Positions 17,178 through 25,099 of a stretch of DNA of 64,000 bases are shown here, piece by piece. A program made the position numbers and the translations under genes. The notes under the pieces are model-generated. The model worked only from the letters and a program-made list of their open reading frames with translations, had not been told where the DNA came from and did not search any database. Origin of the DNA: Alistipes sp. Its GTDB lineage: Bacteria; Bacteroidota; Bacteroidia; Bacteroidales; Rikenellaceae. The number at the start of each line of letters is the position of its first letter. Positions within the stretch are counted from its first letter, which is position 1. The stretch covers positions 1-64,000 of the forward strand of contig JAFVRN010000006.1 in assembly GCA_017504265.1 (NCBI GenBank), given 5' to 3'.

Positions 17178-20100
17178 ATGAAGCGACTGCTTTTAGGCAT
17201 CGCACTGCTGCTTATGGCAACAGTGGCGAATGCTCAGGTTACAACCTCTTCTATTCGAGGTCACGTAACAACAAACGACGACTCACTGCCCGGCGCGACA
17301 ATCGTTGCGTACCACACTCCTTCGGGCACCGAGTATGGTACTACAACCAACTCGGAAGGTATCTACACCCTGCGCGGACTGCGCGTGGGTGGCCCCTACA
17401 CCATTACCATATCATTTCTTGGTTACCGAAGTGTGACCTATGCCGACATTGAACTAAGCCTTGGAACTATCGCCACTTTCGATGCCGAGATGGAACCGGC
17501 CTCACTCGACGTGGAGGACATCGTTGTCATCGGCTCGGTAGATAATACGGTCGGCAATATGACTTTCTCGAACAAAACAATGGAGCTAATTCCATCGGTA
17601 GACCGCTCCATATACGACCTCACACGCCTTATGCCGGGAGCTGTAAGCCCTGCGGCCGGAGGTATTGTCTTAGCGGGCCAAAGTACTCGCTATAACGCAT
17701 TTACAATTGATGGAACATCCGCTGCCGACATCTACGGACTCGGCACCACAGGTATGACAGGCTCGCTAACACGTGCCAACCCCATACCGCTCGATGCCCT
17801 GGCCCTTGTGGAGCTCTCATCCTCACCCATAGACCTGCGCGAAAGCGGCTTTACCGGAGGTGGCATAAACGCTGTAACACGCTCCGGCGACAACGGCTTT
17901 AGAGGATCGGCCTACACCTACTTCAACAACGAGCGTTTCTACGGCACAACACCGGGGCGAGATGTCGAAGAGCGCAGACATCTATCCGAGCAGATGACCT
18001 CAATTGTCGGCCTTACGCTGAGTGGCTCGCTTGTCGAAAACAAGCTATTCTTCTTCCTTGCCGGCGAGTTCAATCGCAATATAACACCCTCGACAAACCA
18101 TCCGAGTAGCGGTGTCAGCGCACTTACACTCGATGAGGCTGAGCGCATAGCGACACACTACAAGAGTCTGACAGGCTACGATGGCGGTGGTTACGGAGAG
18201 CATAACGTCTTGGCACTAACAGGCTCTGCCGTAGCACGTCTCGACTGGAATATCAACGACAATAACCGACTTTCGCTACGCTACAACATGCTTCACGCCG
18301 ATGCCGATGCTTCGTCAAATTCGGCTCAGTCGTTCTACTTTACCGGCTCGGAGTATACCAATATCAACCGCACACACTCGCTTGTCGCCGAGCTTAACTC
18401 GTCGGACGATTGGGGGATGAATACGTTGCGTGTAGGCTACACGCTGCTACGCGACGGACGTACGACAGAGGAGAGTCTGCCCGCCGTCATCATCAACTCG
18501 CTCGGTGAGCGCGGAAATGGCTCTGCGACTATCGGCACAAACCCATATTCGGGTTGTAATATGCTCTCTCAGAATATATTTATCATCGGCGACGACCTCA
18601 CGCTGACACGTGGACGACACACCATCACCGTAGGTACAGCTAACGAGATTTACCGCGCCGACAACCTCTATCTGGCCAATGCGCAGGGCACATACACATA
18701 TGCCTCTATCGACGACTTTTTGGCCGATAACGGAACATCAGGAGGACACGCCACGCAGTATGCCTACAACTACTTCTTGGACGGCAAGCGCAACCCGCCT
18801 ATGACAATGGCTCAATTTGCACTATATGCACAAGATGAGGTGGAGCTGGCACGACACCTGCATCTGACTTATGGTCTGAGAGTTGATATGCCCGTTATGT
18901 TCGACACACCACAGGCCAACGAAGAGTTTAACAATGGCCATTTTGTCTCGACCTACGGCACAAAGACGGGCGATATACCACGTACACAGCTGCTCCTCTC
19001 ACCACGCATTGGCATAGAGTGGCTTAACGAAGGCCTCACACTTCGCGGCAGTGCCGGCATATATACAGGACGCATACCCTTTGTATGGCTCGCGAACTGC
19101 TACCAAAACAACGGTATGCGCAGCGTGGGTGTCACCGTCACAAACCACAACGATACGCCTGCATTCAGCCTCAACCCCGAGTCGGTAGGCATCGCCAGCA
19201 ACCCCGCCATTGACTTAGTAGACAGCAAGTTCCGCTACCCACAGGTATTCCGCGTTGCTGCCACGGCGCGATACACTCTTGGAGGCTGGGCATTTCAGGC
19301 AGATGCCGACTACACGAAAGGCATAAACAATATCTACGTAGAGAACTTAGCAGCCGAGGATAAGGGACAACGCCTATATGTCGGAGGCGACAATAGACGT
19401 AGTGCTACATACTACTCGCCCAACACCTCGGCATACTCGGCAGTATACCGCCTGAGCAATACACAGCGCGGCTACTCGTGGTCGGCAACCGCACGTCTTG
19501 AATACAACTTCCGAGAGCAGCTTCCGGGACTCGAATTTATGGCGGCATACACCTATACCGTATCACGCAGCATCAACGATGGCATCTCGGCGCAATCATC
19601 ATCGAACTGGGGTCGCACATATACGGTTGATAGCAACTCGCCGACACTCAGCAGCTCGGTATATGAGTTCCCACATAAGGTTGTCGCTTCGCTCTCATAC
19701 TCACGTCGTTATGGACTCTTTGGCACAAACGTAATGTTGCTCTATAACGGCTATTCAGGCGAGCATTACTCACTGACATATGCACGAGGCAAGACCGATG
19801 AGAATGGCGATACGTATCGTGGTAATATGTTGATTTATATCCCTACGAAAGAGGAGATGGGCTCTATGTTGTGGGCAGATGATAGCTCTGCAGCAGCCTT
19901 CGACAGCTATATCGAGGCAGACAGATATTTGAAGAGTCATCGCGGCGAGTTTGCCGAGCGCAACTCACACTCGTTGCCTTTTGTCAGCCGTCTTGATCTG
20001 CACGTTGCGCAGTCGTTCTACTTCGACAAGAAGAGCCAGCGACATGTTGAGCTATCGCTCGATGTCATCAACCTCGGCAACCTTATATCACGCTCGTGGG

Positions 20101-20270
20101 GTGCAGTACATCGCACATCAAACTGGGCACTATCTCCGGTTACCATCACCGAGCTTGTCGCCACAGATGGAGGCTACCGCCCTGTGTATAAGTTTACCGG
20201 CGCGGAGTATACCACCGACGACATCGCCTCACGCTGGCATATGCAGATTGGCCTGAGAGTGGTCTTTTAA
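17178..20270 (+). CDS. TonB-dependent receptor, Oar-like, with carboxypeptidase-regulatory-like domain
   Basis: A 1030-residue outer-membrane protein. Signal peptide (VANA|Q, about 20 residues), then a carboxypeptidase-regulatory-like domain (SIRGHVTTNDDSLPGATIVA), a plug (VEDIVVIGS, STRYNAFTIDGTSAADIYG, ESGFTGGGINAVTRSG) and a large barrel ending GLRVVF with terminal Phe. The plug lacks the SusC signature and no susD follows; N(T/A)FTIDG and GGxINAVTRSG point to the Oar-like group, whose substrates are often proteins or peptides. It is monocistronic between a promoter at 17069 and a hairpin at 20321. Substrate unknown. Confidence 0.9.
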   Translation: MKRLLLGIALLLMATVANAQVTTSSIRGHVTTNDDSLPGATIVAYHTPSGTEYGTTTNSEGIYTLRGLRVGGPYTITISFLGYRSVTYADIELSLGTIATFDAEMEPASLDVEDIVVIGSVDNTVGNMTFSNKTMELIPSVDRSIYDLTRLMPGAVSPAAGGIVLAGQSTRYNAFTIDGTSAADIYGLGTTGMTGSLTRANPIPLDALALVELSSSPIDLRESGFTGGGINAVTRSGDNGFRGSAYTYFNNERFYGTTPGRDVEERRHLSEQMTSIVGLTLSGSLVENKLFFFLAGEFNRNITPSTNHPSSGVSALTLDEAERIATHYKSLTGYDGGGYGEHNVLALTGSAVARLDWNINDNNRLSLRYNMLHADADASSNSAQSFYFTGSEYTNINRTHSLVAELNSSDDWGMNTLRVGYTLLRDGRTTEESLPAVIINSLGERGNGSATIGTNPYSGCNMLSQNIFIIGDDLTLTRGRHTITVGTANEIYRADNLYLANAQGTYTYASIDDFLADNGTSGGHATQYAYNYFLDGKRNPPMTMAQFALYAQDEVELARHLHLTYGLRVDMPVMFDTPQANEEFNNGHFVSTYGTKTGDIPRTQLLLSPRIGIEWLNEGLTLRGSAGIYTGRIPFVWLANCYQNNGMRSVGVTVTNHNDTPAFSLNPESVGIASNPAIDLVDSKFRYPQVFRVAATARYTLGGWAFQADADYTKGINNIYVENLAAEDKGQRLYVGGDNRRSATYYSPNTSAYSAVYRLSNTQRGYSWSATARLEYNFREQLPGLEFMAAYTYTVSRSINDGISAQSSSNWGRTYTVDSNSPTLSSSVYEFPHKVVASLSYSRRYGLFGTNVMLLYNGYSGEHYSLTYARGKTDENGDTYRGNMLIYIPTKEEMGSMLWADDSSAAAFDSYIEADRYLKSHRGEFAERNSHSLPFVSRLDLHVAQSFYFDKKSQRHVELSLDVINLGNLISRSWGAVHRTSNWALSPVTITELVATDGGYRPVYKFTGAEYTTDDIASRWHMQIGLRVVF

Positions 20271-20320
20271 GTAATATATTTTGGGTTAAAGCCGGCATTT
20301 GGGCTGTTATCCGACCAATT

Positions 20321-20362
20321 TAGGGTGGGCAATGAGTGTGATAAACCTCTATGCCCACCCTA
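20321..20362 (+). terminator. hairpin after the Oar-like receptor
   Basis: An 11-bp perfect stem (TAGGGTGGGCA and complement) with a 20-nt loop followed by TTATTAAAT, 50 bp after the stop codon. Confidence 0.65.
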
Positions 20363-20387
20363 TTATTAAATAAATTTACGAATTCGC

Positions 20388-20419
20388 TTTGATATATCCG
20401 TTTAATTTTCGTACCTTTG
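20388..20419 (+). promoter_or_regulatory. promoter of the NifU-like/GGGtGRT operon
   Basis: TTTG (20388-20391), a 20-nt spacer and TACCTTTG (20412-20419). The predicted 5' UTR is about 58 nt and AT-rich, typical of well-expressed genes in the phylum. Confidence 0.65.
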
Positions 20420-20483
20420 TCACGATTTGTGCTAAACGATAAATCAGACAATAATACACAATAATTAAAAATTAATTAAGACT

Positions 20484-21176
20484 ATGATTTACTCACACGA
20501 AGTGCAGCAGATGTGCTGCGTGAAAAAGGGTGCCAACCACGAGTCGGCTCCTATCCCAGAGGAGGGCAAATGGGTACGTGCTAAGGAGATCAAGGATATC
20601 TCTGGCCTTACTCACGGTATTGGCTGGTGCGCACCACAGCAGGGTGCCTGCAAACTTACGCTGAATGTTAAGGATGGTATCATCGAGGAGGCATTGGTAG
20701 AGACTATCGGTTGCTCGGGTATGACTCACTCAGCAGCTATGGCCTCGGAGATTCTCCCCGGCAAGACTATCCTCGAGGCGTTGAACACCGACCTTGTATG
20801 CGACGCTATCAATACCGCTATGCGTGAGCTCTTCAAGCAGATTGTATACGGCCGTACACAGTCAGCATTCTCGGAGGGTGGCCTTGTTATCGGTGCATCT
20901 TTGGAGGACCTTGGTAAGGGTCTTCGCTCACAGGTAGGTACTATGTTCGGTACTAACGCTAAGGGTACCCGCTACCTTGAGATGGCCGAGGGTTACTGCA
21001 CACGTATGGCTTTGGATGCCAACGATGAGGTTATCGGCTATGAGTTCGTACACCTTGGCAAGATGATGGACTTCATCAAGAAGGGTATCGAGCCGGCTGA
21101 GGCTTTGGAGAAGGCTAAGGGTTCATATGGCCGTTTCAAGGATGCAGTTAAGTATATCGATCCTCGTCACGAGTAG
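20484..21176 (+). CDS. NifU/IscU-like iron-sulfur scaffold family protein, GGGtGRT partner
   Basis: A 230-residue cytoplasmic protein with no signal peptide. Residues about 45-120 resemble the IscU/NifU scaffold fold: GACKLTLNVKDGIIEEALVETIGCSGMTHSAAMASEIL recalls the IscU core with its central Cys and small-residue helix start. Cysteines at 11, 12, 49, 56, 77 and 106 include candidates for cluster ligation, and a CC pair near the N-terminus is unusual for IscU. The C-terminal half (GTRYLEMAEGYCTRMALD) is family-specific. The GGGtGRT gene follows after 45 bp. Codon choice (GCT, GGT, AAG, CGT) suggests high expression. Cluster carriage is a family-based inference; the physiological role of the pair is not known to me. 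Confidence 0.75.
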   Translation: MIYSHEVQQMCCVKKGANHESAPIPEEGKWVRAKEIKDISGLTHGIGWCAPQQGACKLTLNVKDGIIEEALVETIGCSGMTHSAAMASEILPGKTILEALNTDLVCDAINTAMRELFKQIVYGRTQSAFSEGGLVIGASLEDLGKGLRSQVGTMFGTNAKGTRYLEMAEGYCTRMALDANDEVIGYEFVHLGKMMDFIKKGIEPAEALEKAKGSYGRFKDAVKYIDPRHE

Positions 21177-21221
21177 GCCGAGGGCGTTCATTAGTTATTA
21201 ACCATTAAATTTGTAAGAATT

Positions 21222-22220
21222 ATGGCATTATTTGAGAGCTACGAGCGCAGAATCGATAAGATCAACGCTGTGCTTGCACAATATGGTATCAAGTCGGTCG
21301 AGGAGGCTAAGGCTATCTGCGACCAGAAGGGCATCGACCCCTATAAGATGTGCGAGGAGACTCAGCCCATCTGCTTCGAGAACGCTAAGTGGGCCTATGT
21401 AGTAGGTGCTGCAATCGCTATTAAGAAGGGTTGCACAAATGCTGCTGACGCTGCCGAGGCTATCGGCGAGGGCTTGCAGGCATTCTGTATCAACGGTTCG
21501 GTAGCCGAGGACCGCAAGGTAGGTATCGGCCACGGTAACCTCGCTGCACGTCTATTGCGCGAAGAGACACAGTGCTTCGCATTCCTTGCAGGTCACGAGT
21601 CATTCGCAGCTGCCGAGGGCGCTATTAAGATTGCCGAGATGGCTAACCGTGTACGTAAGAACCCATTGCGCGTAATCCTCAACGGTTTGGGTAAGGATGC
21701 TGCGCAGATCATCTCACGTATCAACGGCTTTACATATGTACGCACCGAGTTCGACTACTACTCGGGCGAGGTTAAGGAGGTAGCTACTATTCCTTATTCT
21801 GACGGTCTTCGTTCTAAGGTGCGCTGCTATGGTGCTGACGACGTACGCGAGGGTGTAGCTATCATGTGGAAGGAGGATGTAGACGTATCTATCACAGGTA
21901 ACTCTACCAACCCAACACGTTTCCAGCACCCCGTAGCAGGTACATATAAGAAGGAGCGTACGTTGGCCGGCAAGAAGTACTTCTCGGTAGCATCGGGTGG
22001 TGGTACCGGCCGTACATTGCACCCCGATAATATGGCTGCAGGTCCTGCATCATACGGTATGACCGACACTATGGGTCGTATGCACTCTGACGCTCAGTTT
22101 GCAGGCTCTTCATCAGTACCAGCACACGTGGAGATGATGGGCTTCCTCGGTATGGGTAACAACCCAATGGTGGGTGCAACTGTAGCTATTGCAGTAGCTA
22201 TCCAGCAGGCAATGAACTAA
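21222..22220 (+). CDS. GGGtGRT family protein
   Basis: A 332-residue soluble protein of the family named for its GGGtGRT motif, here GGGTGRT at residues 259-265 within FSVASGGGTGRTLHPDN. Further conserved-looking blocks are EETQPICFENAKWAYVVG (with Cys44 and Cys51 flanking it) and GSSSVPAHVEMMGFLGMGNNPMVGA at the C-terminus. No signal peptide or membrane segment. It is the second gene of a two-gene operon with the NifU-like protein and shares its high-expression codon use. Family function is unknown; the Gly-rich motif could bind a nucleotide or cofactor, but this is speculation. A palindromic element begins exactly at its stop codon. Confidence 0.88.
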   Translation: MALFESYERRIDKINAVLAQYGIKSVEEAKAICDQKGIDPYKMCEETQPICFENAKWAYVVGAAIAIKKGCTNAADAAEAIGEGLQAFCINGSVAEDRKVGIGHGNLAARLLREETQCFAFLAGHESFAAAEGAIKIAEMANRVRKNPLRVILNGLGKDAAQIISRINGFTYVRTEFDYYSGEVKEVATIPYSDGLRSKVRCYGADDVREGVAIMWKEDVDVSITGNSTNPTRFQHPVAGTYKKERTLAGKKYFSVASGGGTGRTLHPDNMAAGPASYGMTDTMGRMHSDAQFAGSSSVPAHVEMMGFLGMGNNPMVGATVAIAVAIQQAMN

Positions 22221-22344
22221 TTTGATGTGATAAGGGGTCATCTATGACCCCTCAATCCAAAGCCCGAATGGGATATACTTGCGTATTTCCCATTCGGGCT
22301 TTCTCTTTATCGAAGCCGTATCTAACCCCTTATGGCATCAAATT
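22219..22344. repeat. nested palindromic element A
   Basis: Outer imperfect inverted repeat of 22 nt: 22219-22240 against the complement of 22323-22344, about 18 matches. Inside are a 9-bp hairpin (22233-22252) and a perfect 13-bp hairpin (22261-22300) whose loop holds TATACTTGCGTA. The left outer arm overlaps the stop codon of the GGGtGRT gene. Elements B (28596-28720) and C (28743-28870) share the plan and the loop core. The 266-bp gap 22221-22486 contains nothing else I can identify. Confidence 0.7.
22261..22300 (+). terminator. terminator of the GGGtGRT operon (inside element A)
   Basis: Perfect 13-bp stem (AGCCCGAATGGGA and complement), 14-nt loop, followed by TTCTCTTT, 40 bp after the stop. 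Confidence 0.72.
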
Positions 22345-22486
22345 ACAGCCCACTGCTAATTCCGCAAATAAGGCTTACCATTATAACCCCTAACAAAAAG
22401 TTTTCATAAATCTTCTCGCTTTTCAAGAGAGGTGGATAGGAAGAACCTTAAATGGTATGGCAACGCAGCCACAAGCCGACACCGCT

Positions 22487-23632
22487 CTACTTACAATTAC
22501 ACCTGTCGCGGCATTCCGAGCAGGCTCGATGCTTTACAATCTTACGTCGTATCCATAGGTAGTAGCCCGTGAGCGGCAATGTTGCTCCGAGCATAGCTGC
22601 CAAGAACCACATGATGCGCGTGAACAGACCACCCCACGAGCCTACATGCAGCGTGTAGAGCCAGCCGCGCATCTTCGACATCTTCGAAGAGCTCTCATAG
22701 CTATTCACGCCCATCATCTCGCCCGTAGCATTATCGAAGAGGTACTTATCCGAAGCACGCTGGTTGCCCCACTGCGCATACTTCACCGAGGCAGAGCCCT
22801 TTGCAAGGGTTATCTGCGTGGCGGTATCACACTCGGCGGCAACGCTCTCGTATACCTGCTGCCAGTGCAGGTAGGGTGAAGCAGCGAGGGCCACATCTTC
22901 ATGCACTCTACTTTTGTTATGCGCCTCACCGCCACCCTTAGGTTCGCTCTGCTCTATACCGAAAAGAGCATATAGGCCATCTCTATACCATGTAAACGAC
23001 CAAGTAAGGCCTGTGAGTGCCATGACCAGGAGTAGTGTCGCGGCATAGAAGCCGCCCGCGACATGCAGGTCATAAAGAAGGCGATGACGGCCGCTGCGCA
23101 GCTTTATTGTCATACGGTTGGCAAGCGACTTACGATGCTTTGGTATCCAGACTATTAGACCCGTGATGATGATCACGACCATAAGCAGTGTAGATACGCC
23201 CACGATCATCTTGCCCCAAAAGATTCCGCCATCCGTAGGTTTACTATCCATAAACCAGCGGTGCAGACGAAACATCGTGCGGAAGAAGCCAAGACGCTCG
23301 GGGCTGCCGAGAACCTCGCCACTATACTGATTTACGTATGTTGCCGCATGCTTTGGCTGCGAGAGGTTTACCTTGTAGCTACGCTCGGCATCCTCGAAAA
23401 TCGTGATTCCCGTAATCTCCTGACCCTCGCCAAGTGTAGGTTCTACGCGAGCAATAAGCTCATCTATGGCGAGTGGCTCACCCTCGGCCGCCACACGATA
23501 GTAGTGCGGCCGCAGAGCCTCGCTAATCTCCGTCTCGAAGACAAGCATCGCACCCGAGAAGCAGGTCACCGAAATGAGCAGGCCAAGAGGTATCGAGAGC
23601 CACTTATGTAACTCTTTGAATAGCTTTTTCAT
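22487..23632 (-). CDS. xusC: PepSY-associated membrane protein, XusC-like
   Basis: A 381-residue inner-membrane protein of the PepSY_TM family. Four membrane segments are visible near residues 12-32, 143-165, 190-212 and 335-360, with a periplasmic loop between the first two and another between the third and fourth. Histidines at membrane boundaries (RLHRWFM, LLYDLHVAGGFYA, YTLHVGSWGG) are typical; related proteins are linked to iron-siderophore or flavin/haem reduction at the inner membrane. The tail CSECRDRCNCK has five Cys within the last 14 residues and may bind metal. It is the third gene of an operon with a TonB receptor and a DUF4374 lipoprotein (19-bp gap), the same order as Bacteroides thetaiotaomicron xusABC. 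The symbol rests on family and synteny. Confidence 0.82.
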   Translation of the reverse strand: MKKLFKELHKWLSIPLGLLISVTCFSGAMLVFETEISEALRPHYYRVAAEGEPLAIDELIARVEPTLGEGQEITGITIFEDAERSYKVNLSQPKHAATYVNQYSGEVLGSPERLGFFRTMFRLHRWFMDSKPTDGGIFWGKMIVGVSTLLMVVIIITGLIVWIPKHRKSLANRMTIKLRSGRHRLLYDLHVAGGFYAATLLLVMALTGLTWSFTWYRDGLYALFGIEQSEPKGGGEAHNKSRVHEDVALAASPYLHWQQVYESVAAECDTATQITLAKGSASVKYAQWGNQRASDKYLFDNATGEMMGVNSYESSSKMSKMRGWLYTLHVGSWGGLFTRIMWFLAAMLGATLPLTGYYLWIRRKIVKHRACSECRDRCNCK

Positions 23633-23651
23633 TGTGTGTAGGTTTTAACTA

Positions 23652-25058
23652 TTATATCATACTCAGGCGACCGACACCACTGATCTGTGTTGCTTCGATA
23701 GTAAGACCCTTCGTTGCGACACCCGTCTCGGTGTTGATAACATAGATTGCAGGATAGCTGTCCGTAGTTGTCACCGTGATATATACCTTGCCATTTTCGA
23801 CATATGGGCTGCTTCCAAATCCCGAGATACTATCGGCTGATGGGAGTCCTGTCACGGCGGTAAACTTACCTGCGATGGCATCGAATATACCGAGTTGGTT
23901 GGCTGTCATCTTCTTATCGGGCGTAAGCGGCGAATCGTACATGAGCATCAGGAACTTCTCCCCTCCCGCAGGCCATGTGCGCAGGAATGAGCGACCATCT
24001 GTCATAGCCTCGATATTGTAGTAGTAGTCGGGGTCGAACTCCTCCGTGCCACGCTTAATACGCATAACACCTGCAGGGAGCTTCGTCTGCTGACGCTCGT
24101 CGGCCATAACCTTGGCATATGAAGGCGAGAATACGTAGATGTCGCCACTATCTGCTACCCACGTCATCTGGTAGTACTGCGATTTATTACGACCACAGGC
24201 ATAGCTGAGCTTGTCGGTGCGAATCAGTTTTTTCGAGGTCAGCGTCTCGTCATCGAAGATTGCCACCCAGCACTCATCGGGATACTGTGTCCACTGCAAC
24301 TCGCCCTCCTTGTAAGAGCCTGAGCCCGAGCCACCCGACTCTTGCTTCACCAAGTCGCCGTAGCCCTCACGCACCCACTTGCCACCGTCGGCCTTAACAC
24401 CATACTGACTAAGACCCATAGGCACTGCTGCTGCGAAAATCTTACCTTCGCTCTCCTCAATACCTGCAAGCGTTACATACTCGCCATTACCCAGGAAGTT
24501 CTCCGAGAGATATGCCTCGTTCATCGTATCGTTGGTAGCGTATGTCTCGGCCTTAACATCGAGATACGAGATAAGGAATGACTTGGGGATAAAGCCGTTA
24601 GCATCGGCCCACTCCGTCGGGCCATCACCCGTAGAGGTGGTTATGATATACTTGTCGTAGATGCCGTATGTAGTGAAACGACGCACGGCATACTCCGCAG
24701 GACGCGCCTCGAGCATCGAGTCCTCGTTGAGAATATAGGAGCGCGTAGTGCCGGCATTTCCCTGATTATAGGTAAGGCCATAGAGGTAGCTGTCACCATA
24801 GAACACCCAATATGTTGCACCATCATTGACCAAGCCGTTCTCCATACCCACTGTACCCTCCTCGAGCGATGCTGCTGTTAGAAGTGCATTGGTTGTGGTG
24901 TTAGAAAATGTGCCCTGCGAAGCTATAACATAGGCAGAGTCAGCACCCGACACCGGAGGATTTTGCTCGTTACCCTCTGGCACATTATCACTCTCACAAG
25001 CCGTCGCTGCGACCATTGCTGCGACCATCGTCATCTTAATTAAAGTCTTAAAAATCAT
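23652..25058 (-). CDS. xusB: DUF4374 lipoprotein, XusB-like siderophore-binding protein
   Basis: A 468-residue predicted surface lipoprotein (lipobox ATAC, Cys21, followed by ESDN) of the DUF4374 family, which appears as a beta-propeller of repeated strands: [15 protein letters not shown] near the start, and [21 protein letters not shown] near the end. In B. thetaiotaomicron the equivalent middle gene of the xus operon binds ferric enterobactin at the cell surface. Here it sits between the TonB receptor (41 bp upstream) and the PepSY membrane protein (19 bp downstream). The ligand here is inferred from family and context. Confidence 0.82.
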   Translation of the reverse strand: MIFKTLIKMTMVAAMVAATACESDNVPEGNEQNPPVSGADSAYVIASQGTFSNTTTNALLTAASLEEGTVGMENGLVNDGATYWVFYGDSYLYGLTYNQGNAGTTRSYILNEDSMLEARPAEYAVRRFTTYGIYDKYIITTSTGDGPTEWADANGFIPKSFLISYLDVKAETYATNDTMNEAYLSENFLGNGEYVTLAGIEESEGKIFAAAVPMGLSQYGVKADGGKWVREGYGDLVKQESGGSGSGSYKEGELQWTQYPDECWVAIFDDETLTSKKLIRTDKLSYACGRNKSQYYQMTWVADSGDIYVFSPSYAKVMADERQQTKLPAGVMRIKRGTEEFDPDYYYNIEAMTDGRSFLRTWPAGGEKFLMLMYDSPLTPDKKMTANQLGIFDAIAGKFTAVTGLPSADSISGFGSSPYVENGKVYITVTTTDSYPAIYVINTETGVATKGLTIEATQISGVGRLSMI

Positions 25059-25099
25059 AATGTTATCTGTTAAATTTTACAATTATCATCTCCATGGGG

